Shown in pieces: positions 44,281-52,810 of a DNA stretch of 64,000 nt. Source of the stretch: Erysipelotrichaceae bacterium (GTDB taxonomy: Bacteria; Bacillota_I; Bacilli_A; Erysipelotrichales; Erysipelotrichaceae); NCBI GenBank assembly GCA_017512885.1, contig JAFWEP010000028.1:53006-117005 (forward strand), written 5' to 3'. The position numbers and the translations under genes are program-made. The first letter of the stretch is position 1; each line of letters opens with the position of its first letter. Under the pieces are notes generated by a model. The model was not told where the DNA came from and ran no database searches. It was given only the letters and a program-made list of their open reading frames with translations.

Positions 44281-45308
44281 ATGAACTGCCACAGTATCTG
44301 AAACTGAATACGGCTGCGACGGCGAAGCGGATCGCCGAAGGTCTCGCCCTGCGTCCGCAGATCGAAGCCTTTGCCAAAGAGATCTATGCCGCTCAGCCGA
44401 AACAGATCGTCTATATGGGGATCGGCGGCACCTATGCCAGCGCCCTGCAGGTGCTGGCCCATGTGCGCAGCCGGAGCGCCCTGCCCTTTGAAGCGGCCAA
44501 TGCCGCGGAGTTCCTCTGTGCTGTCGACCGGCGTTACGGTGCAGATACGGTATTCATCTTCTCTTCCGTCTCCGGTACGACGAAAGAAATGATCGCCTTC
44601 GTCAATAAAGCCCATGAACTGGGCTCCAGAGTATATGCCTTCATCGATACCCCGGATACGCCGCTGGCCCGGCTCAGCGACCGGGTCATCCTCTCGCCCC
44701 GCAACGAACAGCTCAAATTCTTCCTGCTGGCCGATGCCCTGATGCAGCTGCATGGGGACTATCCGGGATATCAGCAGCACTATGAACGGCTGGAGGCTCA
44801 CCTTCCGCAGGGACTGGCGGATATCGAAAGGAGCGCCGACGGCTTTGCCCGGGACTTTGCCTTACACAAATACGAGCGCCGACGCAAAGATCCCCGTCAG
44901 GTCCACTATCTGCTGGCAGCCGGTACGCAGTACGGAGCTGCTTATTCCTGCGGGATGTGCTACTGGGAGGAACAGCTCTGGCTGCCGACCCGGGTCTGTC
45001 ACTGCGGCGAATTCTTCCATGGCTGTCTGGAGATCATTGAAAAAGACACCCCGGTCCTGTTATTCATGGGTGAAGATGAGCAGCGTCCGCTGGCAGAGCG
45101 AGCCCGTCGTTTCCTGCAGGATACGACGGAGGAACTGACGGTGCTGGATTCCGCTGACTGGCCGCTGCCCGGCATCCCGGCGGAAGAGCGCAGCGATCTC
45201 TCCCACCACATCACCCGGGCGGTATGCGACCGCATTGATGTCTATCTGGAATACCTCCTCCAGCACCCCCTCGAGACCCGCCGTTACTACCGTAAAAAAG
45301 ACTATTGA
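44277..45308 (+). CDS. SIS-domain sugar-phosphate deglycase, FrlB-like
   Basis: A 343-residue protein with tandem SIS domains like FrlB, the fructoselysine-6-phosphate deglycase that releases glucose-6-P and lysine. Motifs: MGIGGTYASALQVLAHV (about 42-58), FSSVSGTTKEM (phosphate-binding, about 98-108), and CGEFFHGCLEIIE (about 242-254), where FrlB has SGEFRHGPLEIVE. The C-terminus RRYYRKKDY matches the FrlB tail RRYYGGLVEY. Coupled to the kinase gene. A terminator follows at once. The alternative glucoselysine-6-P deglycase (GfrF) activity is possible. Confidence 0.82.
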   Translation: MNELPQYLKLNTAATAKRIAEGLALRPQIEAFAKEIYAAQPKQIVYMGIGGTYASALQVLAHVRSRSALPFEAANAAEFLCAVDRRYGADTVFIFSSVSGTTKEMIAFVNKAHELGSRVYAFIDTPDTPLARLSDRVILSPRNEQLKFFLLADALMQLHGDYPGYQQHYERLEAHLPQGLADIERSADGFARDFALHKYERRRKDPRQVHYLLAAGTQYGAAYSCGMCYWEEQLWLPTRVCHCGEFFHGCLEIIEKDTPVLLFMGEDEQRPLAERARRFLQDTTEELTVLDSADWPLPGIPAEERSDLSHHITRAVCDRIDVYLEYLLQHPLETRRYYRKKDY

Positions 45309-45330
45309 TCGCTCAATAGTCTTTTCTTTT
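45294..45330. terminator. Bidirectional terminator after the frl-type pair
   Basis: AAAAGACTATTGA/TCAATAGTCTTTT hairpin with T-runs on both strands, shared with the converging lipoprotein gene. Confidence 0.88.
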
Positions 45331-46078
45331 AACGTGTTTCGAACTTGATGGTCAGGCTCTGCTTGCCGCAGGTGATCTCGATCGTGGTCTTGCCCGGGGA
45401 GACCGGAGTGACATTGCCTTCCTGATCGACCTTGACCACGTTCTCGTCATTGGACTTATAGGTGATCTTGTCAGTGGTATTGGAAGGCTTCACTTCGACT
45501 TCCAGGTTCCAGGGCTTGGTGTTCGCATTCGACCAGTAGCTCTTGTATTCGGTGATGATCTCTTCGCAGGGGACCGCCGAAGTGGAAGCGGGCGTTTCGG
45601 TTGGCGTCTCTCCGCCTTCTTCAGCAGGAGCTTCCGTCTCCGCCGGCAGATCATCCTTGTCGTAGGTGTTCCAGTTGGACTTGCCTACGGAGTACGTCTG
45701 CTCCGGCTTGGAACCGCCGACTGCCGTCTTCAGGATCAGATCGTTCTCGCTCTTCACTTCAAAGAGGACTCTCGTGCTGGCGCTGGTCACGCCCTTCTCC
45801 CCGATCGTCAGGGTGACGGTCTTGTCCTTGAAGGTCCAGCTGCCTTTCATCTCATAGAAGCCGTTCTTCGTAAAGTCCTTCATCTGGAAGGTCCCGTCGC
45901 TGTTGAAGCTGACGTAGGAGTGTTCCTCACTGCCGTATTCGTTGACCGTATTGTAGTAGGTCTTGCCGGCGATCGCCGATGTATCTTTGGGGACCGATGA
46001 CTCGCTGCTGTTCTTTCCGCCGCAGCCGTTGAGCAGCAGCAGGCTGATCAGCAGTCCCATGATCATTCTTTTTCTCAT
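45329..46078 (-). CDS. Lipoprotein with C-terminal Big-2-like domain
   Basis: About 249 residues. Signal peptide with lipobox LNGC near residue 18. The part from about 40 to 135 is beta-rich (YVSFNSDGTFQMKDF, 'GSWTFKDKTVTLTI'), a lipocalin-like 'META/DUF5640' style sequence. Then come a Glu/Pro/Thr linker (about 145-165) and a bacterial Ig-like group 2 domain (about 190-249, YKSNDENVVKVDQEGNVTPVSPGKTTI in part). It probably binds the wall or matrix outside the cell. An ATG two codons upstream (46084) is also possible; AGAGG spacing favours 46078. Confidence 0.75.
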   Translation of the reverse strand: MRKRMIMGLLISLLLLNGCGGKNSSESSVPKDTSAIAGKTYYNTVNEYGSEEHSYVSFNSDGTFQMKDFTKNGFYEMKGSWTFKDKTVTLTIGEKGVTSASTRVLFEVKSENDLILKTAVGGSKPEQTYSVGKSNWNTYDKDDLPAETEAPAEEGGETPTETPASTSAVPCEEIITEYKSYWSNANTKPWNLEVEVKPSNTTDKITYKSNDENVVKVDQEGNVTPVSPGKTTIEITCGKQSLTIKFETR

Positions 46079-46152
46079 ATCCATCTACCTCTGAAAATCA
46101 TATCTACGGAATCCATTGTAGAACTTTTTGCCGCTTACGGCACAAAGATCCT

Positions 46153-46815
46153 TCATTCACTCTGCTGTACGGCGATCGGATAGCCCCGGCAGAGCTTCTT
46201 TGCGGGATCATAACCGAGGATCCGGATCCCGCAGAAGAGTCCCTCCCGGATCTCATCCGGAGGCATCCCCTTCTCGTTCTCTTCTACCAGGAGAGGGATC
46301 CTCTCCTTTCCTTCCTGCGTATGCGTGAAGGTCACCAGCAGTCCTTCTTCGCTCTCTTCTCTGCTGCAGAGGATGCCGGAAAGGTAGAAACGCGGACCGA
46401 GCCAGTCATCCCGCAGCGGGATCTCACCTAAAGGCAGCAGATAGCGCAGGGCGGTGGAGGCATAGATGCTGGAAAGCACGGAGGGGCCTAACGGACTGTC
46501 CGCAAGATCCTTCACCAGCTCCCGCAGCGTTTCGGTCTCCGTGACTTCCGGAGACAGTTCCTGCAGTTCCCGGAACTGGGAAGCGCTCAGAAAGTAACCG
46601 TAGCGGAAGTAACAGCGCGGATTCTCCGCTGTCTGCAGACAGGCCTGAAACTTCTTCCGCTCCTGTTTCAAGGCACACAGACAGCGCAGGAGATACTTCT
46701 GCACCATCATCTGGGTCGCAACGCTCTTCGGATAGCGGTAATCAGCCAGATGGATATAGTTTGCCGTGAACTGGCTGGCCGGGATCTCTTCCCTGCCGAA
46801 AGCGGTATAGAGCAC
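46153..46815 (-). CDS. C-terminal continuation of the NACHT partner gene, after an in-frame amber stop
   Basis: A 220-residue frame from a GTG at 46815, but the coding signal goes further up. The codons from the upstream TAG (46858) to this GTG are open in the same frame and read ERFDQKANVVQKLG, like normal coding. No good ribosome site precedes the GTG. The likely state is one gene of about 749 codons broken by a single CAG-to-TAG change, or a programmed read-through site. The protein is helical to about residue 130 (YRYPKSVATQMMVQKYLLR) with a beta-rich end. I do not recognise it. Confidence 0.55.
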   Translation of the reverse strand: MLYTAFGREEIPASQFTANYIHLADYRYPKSVATQMMVQKYLLRCLCALKQERKKFQACLQTAENPRCYFRYGYFLSASQFRELQELSPEVTETETLRELVKDLADSPLGPSVLSSIYASTALRYLLPLGEIPLRDDWLGPRFYLSGILCSREESEEGLLVTFTHTQEGKERIPLLVEENEKGMPPDEIREGLFCGIRILGYDPAKKLCRGYPIAVQQSE

Positions 46816-46857
46816 GCCCAGCTTCTGTACGACATTGGCCTTCTGATCGAAACGCTC

Positions 46858-48402
46858 CTACAGTTCTTCCTTCGTCAGCAGATGACTGCGGTCGACATCG
46901 CGGCTGCGCAGGAAGCGGGAAGCATTCCGGTCTTCCGGAACGATCCGGGCATGCAGGAAGAGTTCTCCCTCCCTGTTCTCAAAGCCGGTCAGATCGAAAC
47001 CGACTGTCCGCCGTTCTCTCAGGCAACGTTTCAGGCTCTCTTCCGGGATCCCGGCTTCCGGCAGGATCCGGGTGAAGTCATTGCGGAAGCTGAAGGAGAG
47101 CAGTTCATAGTTCCCTTCCCTTTCCTGCAGTCTTCCGTAACAGCGGTATTTGCGGAAATAGCGTTCGATATCGTCCTTCCCCTCTTCTCCCGGGAAGCCC
47201 GGCAGGAAGGACAGGAAACTGGTCAGCGGCAGGACCGAACGCAGATGACTGTTCATATAGACGTCAACGGCTTCTTCGCTGCTCATCCCGTGACGGAAAC
47301 GTCTCAGCAGTTCCCGCAGTGCCGCATGCGAGACCGGAGTCGCACTGGCGTAGTCCCGATTCGCCTGAAAGCGGTAGACGTTATGGATGTCCAACGTTTC
47401 GATGAAAGCAGGCAGATACTGTGGTGCTTTCTTCAGCAGGGCATCGAAGGCCTTCTCCTGGACGTCCTTGACCAGGAAGCCGTACAGCACGACCGGGTCG
47501 ATCGGGGTCTTTTCCAGTTTATGGAAGAAGCTCTTCGCGTTCTGCGGACAGAAGAACACGCAGCGGCAGAGCGCATACATCTCCAAGAAGCTTCCCTGAC
47601 GGGGCAGCACCGCCTGCATCTCCCGGCACCAGCTGCGGCTGGCTTCGGCCTTTTCTTCCGGCGAAGGGGCGGAACGTACGTACATCTCTTCGCTGAAAGC
47701 CAGGAAACGGGGGAATTCCGCCTGCAAGCCTTCTGCCTTGTGCAGAAGGTCTCTGCGGCGGATGCCTAATTGCTGACGGGTGACGGTCGGAAAGAGCCGG
47801 CAGAGCGAATAGAGATAGCTGAAGCGGTCATCCAGCATCGCCGTCATCACCACCTTGCGCAGTTCGCCCGGGACCCTCTCCCCCAGCGGGATCGCTTTGC
47901 GGGTGTAGTAAAGGTCATCGTCGGCGACATCGGCGGGGAGATTGCTGTACTTGAGGTCCAGATAGAAAGCGTAGTCGCCTACATCAAAATAGGAAAGATC
48001 CAGATACCTTTCCATCGCTTTCTGAAACTCCTCCCGCGAACGCAGCGTCCGCATCAGCCGGATCGAGACCCGGATCAGATAGTTCAGCTGATCACGGTAA
48101 CCGACGCAAAGGCAGGCCGCCGTCAGCTGGGCCAGCCGTTCGATGTCGATATGAAAACGGTCCAGCCGGGAATCCTGAACATACAGGCCGTCATAAAAAG
48201 CCTTGCGCTCTTCGCCGTTCAGAATGTTTTTCGCCAGCCGGTAGCAGACAGCCGCTGCAAAGGGCTGCTTCTCCAGCAGTTTTTCCAACAGGTCCGGGAT
48301 CTGCGAGGGATCTCTGGCCAGCAGGTATTCGCATAACTGCCGGCTGCGGGTGATCACCTGATAAGGATCCCCTTCCCAGTCGATCAGGGAAAGATAGTTC
48401 AT
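46858..48402 (-). CDS. Helical-repeat partner of the HEPN-NACHT ATPase, ends at amber codon
   Basis: A 514-residue soluble protein with no signal peptide, mostly alpha-helical, probably an ARM/TPR-like solenoid over residues 1-430 (LCEYLLARDPSQIPDLLEKL, ELRKVVMTAMLDD). A beta-rich piece (about 455-490, VGFDLTGFENREGELFLHARI in part) is S1- or cold-shock-like in pattern. It overlaps the ATPase gene by ATGA, so the two are coupled. The TAG at 46858-46860 is followed in frame by 235 more codons (46153-46857). In STAND defence systems such a solenoid commonly senses the trigger, but that role is inferred. Confidence 0.7.
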   Translation of the reverse strand: MNYLSLIDWEGDPYQVITRSRQLCEYLLARDPSQIPDLLEKLLEKQPFAAAVCYRLAKNILNGEERKAFYDGLYVQDSRLDRFHIDIERLAQLTAACLCVGYRDQLNYLIRVSIRLMRTLRSREEFQKAMERYLDLSYFDVGDYAFYLDLKYSNLPADVADDDLYYTRKAIPLGERVPGELRKVVMTAMLDDRFSYLYSLCRLFPTVTRQQLGIRRRDLLHKAEGLQAEFPRFLAFSEEMYVRSAPSPEEKAEASRSWCREMQAVLPRQGSFLEMYALCRCVFFCPQNAKSFFHKLEKTPIDPVVLYGFLVKDVQEKAFDALLKKAPQYLPAFIETLDIHNVYRFQANRDYASATPVSHAALRELLRRFRHGMSSEEAVDVYMNSHLRSVLPLTSFLSFLPGFPGEEGKDDIERYFRKYRCYGRLQEREGNYELLSFSFRNDFTRILPEAGIPEESLKRCLRERRTVGFDLTGFENREGELFLHARIVPEDRNASRFLRSRDVDRSHLLTKEEL

Positions 48403-50021
48403 CCTTCCGCACTTTCCTTCAGCAGAGCGTGCAGTCCGCTCTCTTCCGCTTCCAGCAGATAGTGGAAACGGTAGTCATCGGAGACGAAGGAGATCATATT
48501 GTCATTCTCGATCTGCAGGATGCCCATCTGCATCAGCAGGTTCAGACAGTATTCGCTGTCAGGTGCGGTAAAATGCATCATCTCGCAGATCTCCGCGATC
48601 GTACGCAGCGCTTCGATCCGGGTGAACTGGCCCTGCTTCTCGGCCAGTCCCTGCAATAATACCGGAAGATAAGCGGTATTCTCTTCCTTCTTCTCGTCGG
48701 CTTCCCGTTCCATCAGCATCTTCAGATAGCTGCCGGTCACATCCTCCGGGATCTTTCCTTCGCTCTCCGCGGCCTGCAGGAAATTCCTCATCTTCAGCGG
48801 GGTATTGAGGGTCTGCAGACGGAAGGGATCTTCCTTCGCTGCCTTTTCGATCTCTTCCAGCAGGGCAGGATCCTTGCAGTTGGAGCGGAAGTAGGTCAGC
48901 TTGTCCTCCAGAGAGAGTTCAAAGAGATAGAGGCAGCGGGCATCGTGCAGTACCGGCACCTGCGCTTTGGCACTGCGGTCGCTGAGGAAGACCTTCAGCT
49001 GCTCATAGCGCAGCACCAGCGCATCCAGCTCGCTGGCAAAAGCCCTCCGCAGAGCGGGATCGAGGATCTCGTTATAGCCGTCCAGAAGCAGCAGCACTTC
49101 GCCGTGCTCAAAGAGCGGCCGGATCTCTTCGCTGCGGATGCCCAGCACCCGGGCAGCGGCCGTCTCGATCAGGGGATCGCCCATCTTCAGCGAAGCCAGT
49201 TCGAGATAGAGCGGCAGCACCCCTTTCCTCTCGGCCTTATAGGCCTTGCAGAGCAGATACTCAATGCGGCGTAAGGCCATCGTCTTGCCGCTTCCGGCAT
49301 CGCCGACCAGTTTCAGATACTGCTCCTGCGTCTCCAGCAAATGGTCGACAGTCAGCTTCTCGCTGCTGGGGCCTTTTTCCGCCCACTGTACGTCGAGATA
49401 GGTCACCCCGTTCAGATACTGGCGGTAGTCATTCAAACGGCTCTGCACGAAAGCAGAACGGTCCAAGAGGCTCTCGCGCTGTTTCTTCTCATAGATCTCA
49501 GCGAACTCATCGCGGTAGCTGTAGGCGATATCGAGATAGCACACCAGCATCGCATCGATGACCGGAGAGAGATCGCGGTGATCCATCTTCAGCATCGATT
49601 CATGGGTGTTCTTATTGCGGAAATCGTAGACCCGGAAGTAGCAGCGCTGCAGGGGGTCGGAGAAACTGTTCTCCGTCGCCGACGTCAGACCGATATCCGG
49701 CAGTTTGTGGAAGACGTTCTTCAGGAGATCGACGAACTTCTCCTCGTTCTCCGAACCTTCGGAGGTATCGTAGTAGACACTGTTCAGGGTATTGTAGACA
49801 GCCTTCAGATAGATCTCGAGATCCGAGAAGTTCTTCATCCGCAGGGCTTTCTTCATATCCCCGGCTTCAGCCATCTCCCGGATATAAGACTCAAAATCAC
49901 GGTCCGTCACATTGACCGCAAAGAACTGATTCAAAGCCGTGAAGGAACGTTCAAAACGGTTCTCCGGATAGACGTCCTTGATCCGCGGCCAGATCCATTG
50001 TTTATAGCTTTCTTCCAACAT
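48399..50021 (-). CDS. HEPN-NACHT STAND-type NTPase
   Basis: A 540-residue protein of the STAND group. The Walker A motif G240-D-A-G-S-G-K-T247 and the Walker B-type LLLLDGYNE (310-318) with the NACHT-like small residue after Asp define a NACHT ATPase. The N-terminal 180 residues are helical and contain R135-N-K-N-T-H140, an Rx4H motif with the polar residue after Arg that is typical of HEPN RNases. The sensor part is short, and the coupled next gene may supply it. Together they look like an abortive-infection module that cleaves RNA on phage sensing. HEPN is inferred from one motif. The gene follows a lipoprotein gene with a terminator between them. Confidence 0.75.
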   Translation of the reverse strand: MLEESYKQWIWPRIKDVYPENRFERSFTALNQFFAVNVTDRDFESYIREMAEAGDMKKALRMKNFSDLEIYLKAVYNTLNSVYYDTSEGSENEEKFVDLLKNVFHKLPDIGLTSATENSFSDPLQRCYFRVYDFRNKNTHESMLKMDHRDLSPVIDAMLVCYLDIAYSYRDEFAEIYEKKQRESLLDRSAFVQSRLNDYRQYLNGVTYLDVQWAEKGPSSEKLTVDHLLETQEQYLKLVGDAGSGKTMALRRIEYLLCKAYKAERKGVLPLYLELASLKMGDPLIETAAARVLGIRSEEIRPLFEHGEVLLLLDGYNEILDPALRRAFASELDALVLRYEQLKVFLSDRSAKAQVPVLHDARCLYLFELSLEDKLTYFRSNCKDPALLEEIEKAAKEDPFRLQTLNTPLKMRNFLQAAESEGKIPEDVTGSYLKMLMEREADEKKEENTAYLPVLLQGLAEKQGQFTRIEALRTIAEICEMMHFTAPDSEYCLNLLMQMGILQIENDNMISFVSDDYRFHYLLEAEESGLHALLKESAEG

Positions 50022-50056
50022 GGTCCATATCCCCCTGTTTTTTCTTTTATTCTACC

Positions 50057-50081
50057 AAAGAAAAAGGCTGCCTGAGCAGCC
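50057..50081 (-). terminator. Terminator after the cystatin-like lipoprotein gene
   Basis: GGCTGCTCAGGCAGCC hairpin followed by TTTTTCTTT on the minus strand, isolating the HEPN-NACHT operon from it. TAGAAT just downstream may be the operon's -10. Confidence 0.85.
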
Positions 50082-50089
50082 CTTGGTCC

Positions 50090-50827
50090 TTATTTCCCCG
50101 CTACAGCGTAAGCCGGCAGGTCGATCAGCAGATTGTCCCGGACCGTGCAGTTGCCTTCGAGATCCTCATAGACGACCGTCAGGTAGAGACGGTGGTCATC
50201 GGCATCATCGGTCGGATTGCCGAAGCAGAGGAAGGCATAGTTCGTGCCTTCGACGAGCTGCGTGCCCAGCTGTGCGACCGGCAGCAGATGGACACCGGTG
50301 AAGCCTTCCATGGCCTTCTGCAGAGCGGCTTCGCCTTCTTCGCTCAGCGCTCCTGGCTTGCCGGAAGAAGCGATCTCCCAGCCTTCCAAGAGGTCCTTGC
50401 TGTATTCGGCAGTGGTGGCGATATCGGCCGGATCCAGTTCATGGATCGCTACGATCTCGGTATTGCCGCCCTTCTGGGACAGGACAGCCAGACAGAAACG
50501 GAAGTCATCGCCGTTTTCGCGGGCTGCCAGATAGGCATAGTCGGTGCCGTCCTTGGTGCCTAATACGCGCACCGGAGTATAGTCCGGCAGTTCCTTGGCG
50601 ACATTGGCGAAGACTCTCTCTTCGGTATCATCGAGGACGGTGGAGAAGTGCTTGCTGACTTCCCAGGCTCCGACCATCTCTTCCGGCTGCTGTGTTTCGG
50701 CGGTAGCAGCAGGCGTATCGGAAGAGCCGTTTCCTTCCGGTTTGACGTTGACGGTCGAAGATGTATTTGTGTTCTGGCATCCTGCCAGCAGCAGGATCGT
50801 CAGAGCGATCAGGAATAACTTTTTCAT
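50090..50827 (-). CDS. Lipoprotein with two cystatin-like repeats
   Basis: A 245-residue lipoprotein; MKKLFLIALTILLLAGC with lipobox LAGC. Two related domains follow, about 55-145 and 150-245. Both carry the pattern LGT...GT.YA.L (VLGTKDGTDYAYL and QLGTQLVEGTNYAFL), and the second has Q-L-V-E-G, which fits the cystatin QxVxG loop. Such 'VAxLGTQVVAGTNY' domains occur in many gut Bacillota proteins of unknown role. An AGGAGG site lies ahead of the ATG. An earlier in-frame ATG exists at 50851. Confidence 0.75.
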   Translation of the reverse strand: MKKLFLIALTILLLAGCQNTNTSSTVNVKPEGNGSSDTPAATAETQQPEEMVGAWEVSKHFSTVLDDTEERVFANVAKELPDYTPVRVLGTKDGTDYAYLAARENGDDFRFCLAVLSQKGGNTEIVAIHELDPADIATTAEYSKDLLEGWEIASSGKPGALSEEGEAALQKAMEGFTGVHLLPVAQLGTQLVEGTNYAFLCFGNPTDDADDHRLYLTVVYEDLEGNCTVRDNLLIDLPAYAVAGK

Positions 50828-50847
50828 TTTTTCATTGCCTCCTGTCA

Positions 50848-51477
50848 TCAATCTACACTCTTTTGCCCCGTTCGTAAAGTTAGCGCTTTTTTCAGTACGG
50901 CCAGGGCGCAGGGCACCCGGCCTTCCAGAAAACAGTAGCTCCCTTCGTATCCGGCTTCTTCAAAGAAACGCTGATAACTGGTAAAAGTGAACTGCCGCTT
51001 GAAGTCCGCTCCGGCCTTTCCGACCGCCTGTGAGAAGGAAGAATCCTTCCCCTCTTCGCGGTTCATATAGGTCGGGATGATCAGCTTTCCGCCCGCTTTC
51101 GTAACCCGCTCAAGCTCGGCAAGAGCTTTGTATGGCTCTTCCAGCAGATGAAGGACATTGGCCGCTACGACGGTGTCGAAGCTTTCGTCGGGATATTTCA
51201 GAGAAGTGATGTCTGCCGCTTCGAAAGTGATGTTGGTGAAGGAAGCGCAGTTCTTCTTCGCCTTCTGCAGCATCTTCTCCGCGTAGTCGGTCGCGGTCAG
51301 GGACTTGCATCTCTTCGCGATCACCTCACTCAGCATGCCGGTGCCGCAGGCGCATTCCAGGACGATGTCGTCTTTCCCGATCTCGGCAGCCACCTTCTCC
51401 TTCAGCTGCTGATGGACTCTGCGGTTATAGAACTTCACGAAGAGGTCATAGACCGGGGCAATGGTATTCCAGAACAT
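50848..51477 (-). CDS. Class I SAM-dependent methyltransferase (UbiE-like)
   Basis: A 209-residue small-molecule methyltransferase. SAM motif I is VLECACGTGMLSEVI (about 39-53), post-I SLTATDYAEKML (about 58-69), and motif II region FDTVVAANVLHLL (about 102-114). It is the last gene of a three-gene run with a membrane protein and an LCM-type methyltransferase. The substrate is unknown. Confidence 0.85.
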   Translation of the reverse strand: MFWNTIAPVYDLFVKFYNRRVHQQLKEKVAAEIGKDDIVLECACGTGMLSEVIAKRCKSLTATDYAEKMLQKAKKNCASFTNITFEAADITSLKYPDESFDTVVAANVLHLLEEPYKALAELERVTKAGGKLIIPTYMNREEGKDSSFSQAVGKAGADFKRQFTFTSYQRFFEEAGYEGSYCFLEGRVPCALAVLKKALTLRTGQKSVD

Positions 51478-51486
51478 AAAAACTCC

Positions 51487-51960
51487 TTAAAACAAGGCCG
51501 GCAATGCCGGCAGGAGGGCCGCAAAGACCCAGAAGAGCGCCAGCTTCGCCCGTTTTATAAACATCTCCGGCCAGCTCTGTGCATAGGGCGAATCGATGCC
51601 GGGCAGCTTCCAGAAAGGATCGAGACCGACCCAGAGCTTATCGATCACGATCCCGTCATAGAGGTTCATGACCTCTAGCAGGAAGAGGCTGTGCAGATAG
51701 GCGCTCCGGAAGCTCTGCGGCGCTTCGCCGGCATAGACCAGCAGGAACAGAACCGCTCCCTGCACCGCCACAAAAGGGATCAGGAAGCAAAGGCGCTGCA
51801 TCTTCAGCTTCTCCGGCGTGGAAAGACCTTTCGCGAAGGCTTCTTCCCGGACCGGCCGGGGATAGAAAAAGAGACCGTTCAGCGCACCCCTGCGGACCTG
51901 CAGCCAGACCTGAAAAGTAAACAGCGCACAGAAGAAGAGCGCTTGCGCAGACAGTTTCAT
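51487..51960 (-). CDS. Membrane protein between two methyltransferases
   Basis: A 157-residue protein with four predicted membrane helices (about 5-20, 55-78, 85-100, 135-155) and a conserved-looking loop 'LYDGIVIDKLWVGLDPFWKLPG'. That loop recalls small integral-membrane proteins that sit beside isoprenylcysteine-type or lipid methyltransferases. I do not recognise the family. It overlaps the LCM-like gene by ATGA and is 9 bp from the UbiE-like gene. Confidence 0.72.
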   Translation of the reverse strand: MKLSAQALFFCALFTFQVWLQVRRGALNGLFFYPRPVREEAFAKGLSTPEKLKMQRLCFLIPFVAVQGAVLFLLVYAGEAPQSFRSAYLHSLFLLEVMNLYDGIVIDKLWVGLDPFWKLPGIDSPYAQSWPEMFIKRAKLALFWVFAALLPALPALF

Positions 51961-52799
51961 GATCTCTCCCGGAAAACGATCTTCACGATCACCATCTTCA
52001 CCAGCCGATCGCAGAAGCGGATCATCAGCTTATGCAGGAAAGAGACCTCGTGATAGATATCCCGGTAGCCGCGCATGTAGCTGCGGGTGCTGACCGAGCG
52101 GAAGTCCGTGCTCCACCCCTTCAGCTCCTGCGGATCCTCCAGCGAGAAGAAGGCATTGACGTCGGTGATCCCCGCCTCCTTGAGCCAGGTCGAGCGCATC
52201 ATCTTCGCCCCGCGCTGATTGCAGCAGTCGAAGACCAGCACCGCTCCCGGGAACTTCTCAGCCATGGCCGTAAAGATCTTCTTCACTTCTTCTGTGCGGA
52301 AGTAGTAGAAGACCCCGGAGGCAAAGAAGACCGCGCCGTTCTCCGCCGGGATCTTATCCATCCAGGAGAGATCGTTCAGATCGCAGGCAATATTCTCTTC
52401 CCTCTCAGCTGCCGGCAAGAGCTCATCACGCACCCGGATCACATCCGGCAGATCCAGGTTATAGCCATGGCATTCCCCGTTATCGACCTTGCGGAAAGTA
52501 TCATCCAGTCCGCAGCCGAGATTGACGACTGCGGCTTTGGGATGATCCTGCAGGTACATCTTCGCTTCAAAAGCCAGATCGTACTGCCGCTGGGCCACTT
52601 CCAGTGCTCCGAAGAGCCCGAAGACGCTCTCCATCTTCTTCTGCTTCCCGGAAAAGTCATAGTCCAGAGAAGCGCAGATCCTCTCTGCTTCCGGATCAGA
52701 GAACAGCTGGGGAAAGTGTTTCGAGCAGATCATCCTTCCGTAGAGCGGGATGACCAATGTTTCCTGTACGGTATTCTTCTCAATGTGAACTTTCTTCAT
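51957..52799 (-). CDS. LCM-family class I methyltransferase
   Basis: A 280-residue methyltransferase of the leucine-carboxyl-methyltransferase-like family (COG3315 type, often called polyketide O-methyltransferases). SAM motif AVVNLGCGLDDTFRKV (about 90-105), then YNLDLPDVIRVRDELLP, and GVFYYF (about 165-170) fit it. The first of three genes, it is likely controlled by a palindromic operator just upstream. The substrate is unknown; polyketide synthesis is not suggested by the neighbours. Confidence 0.83.
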   Translation of the reverse strand: MKKVHIEKNTVQETLVIPLYGRMICSKHFPQLFSDPEAERICASLDYDFSGKQKKMESVFGLFGALEVAQRQYDLAFEAKMYLQDHPKAAVVNLGCGLDDTFRKVDNGECHGYNLDLPDVIRVRDELLPAAEREENIACDLNDLSWMDKIPAENGAVFFASGVFYYFRTEEVKKIFTAMAEKFPGAVLVFDCCNQRGAKMMRSTWLKEAGITDVNAFFSLEDPQELKGWSTDFRSVSTRSYMRGYRDIYHEVSFLHKLMIRFCDRLVKMVIVKIVFRERS

Positions 52800-52810
52800 A
52801 GATCTACCTC

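Noticed and set aside
46858..46860. General recoding of TAG (for example pyrrolysine)
   Set aside because: TAG ends tyrS, murC, pgsA and the OB-domain lipoprotein at expected lengths, and no pyrrolysine genes are seen.
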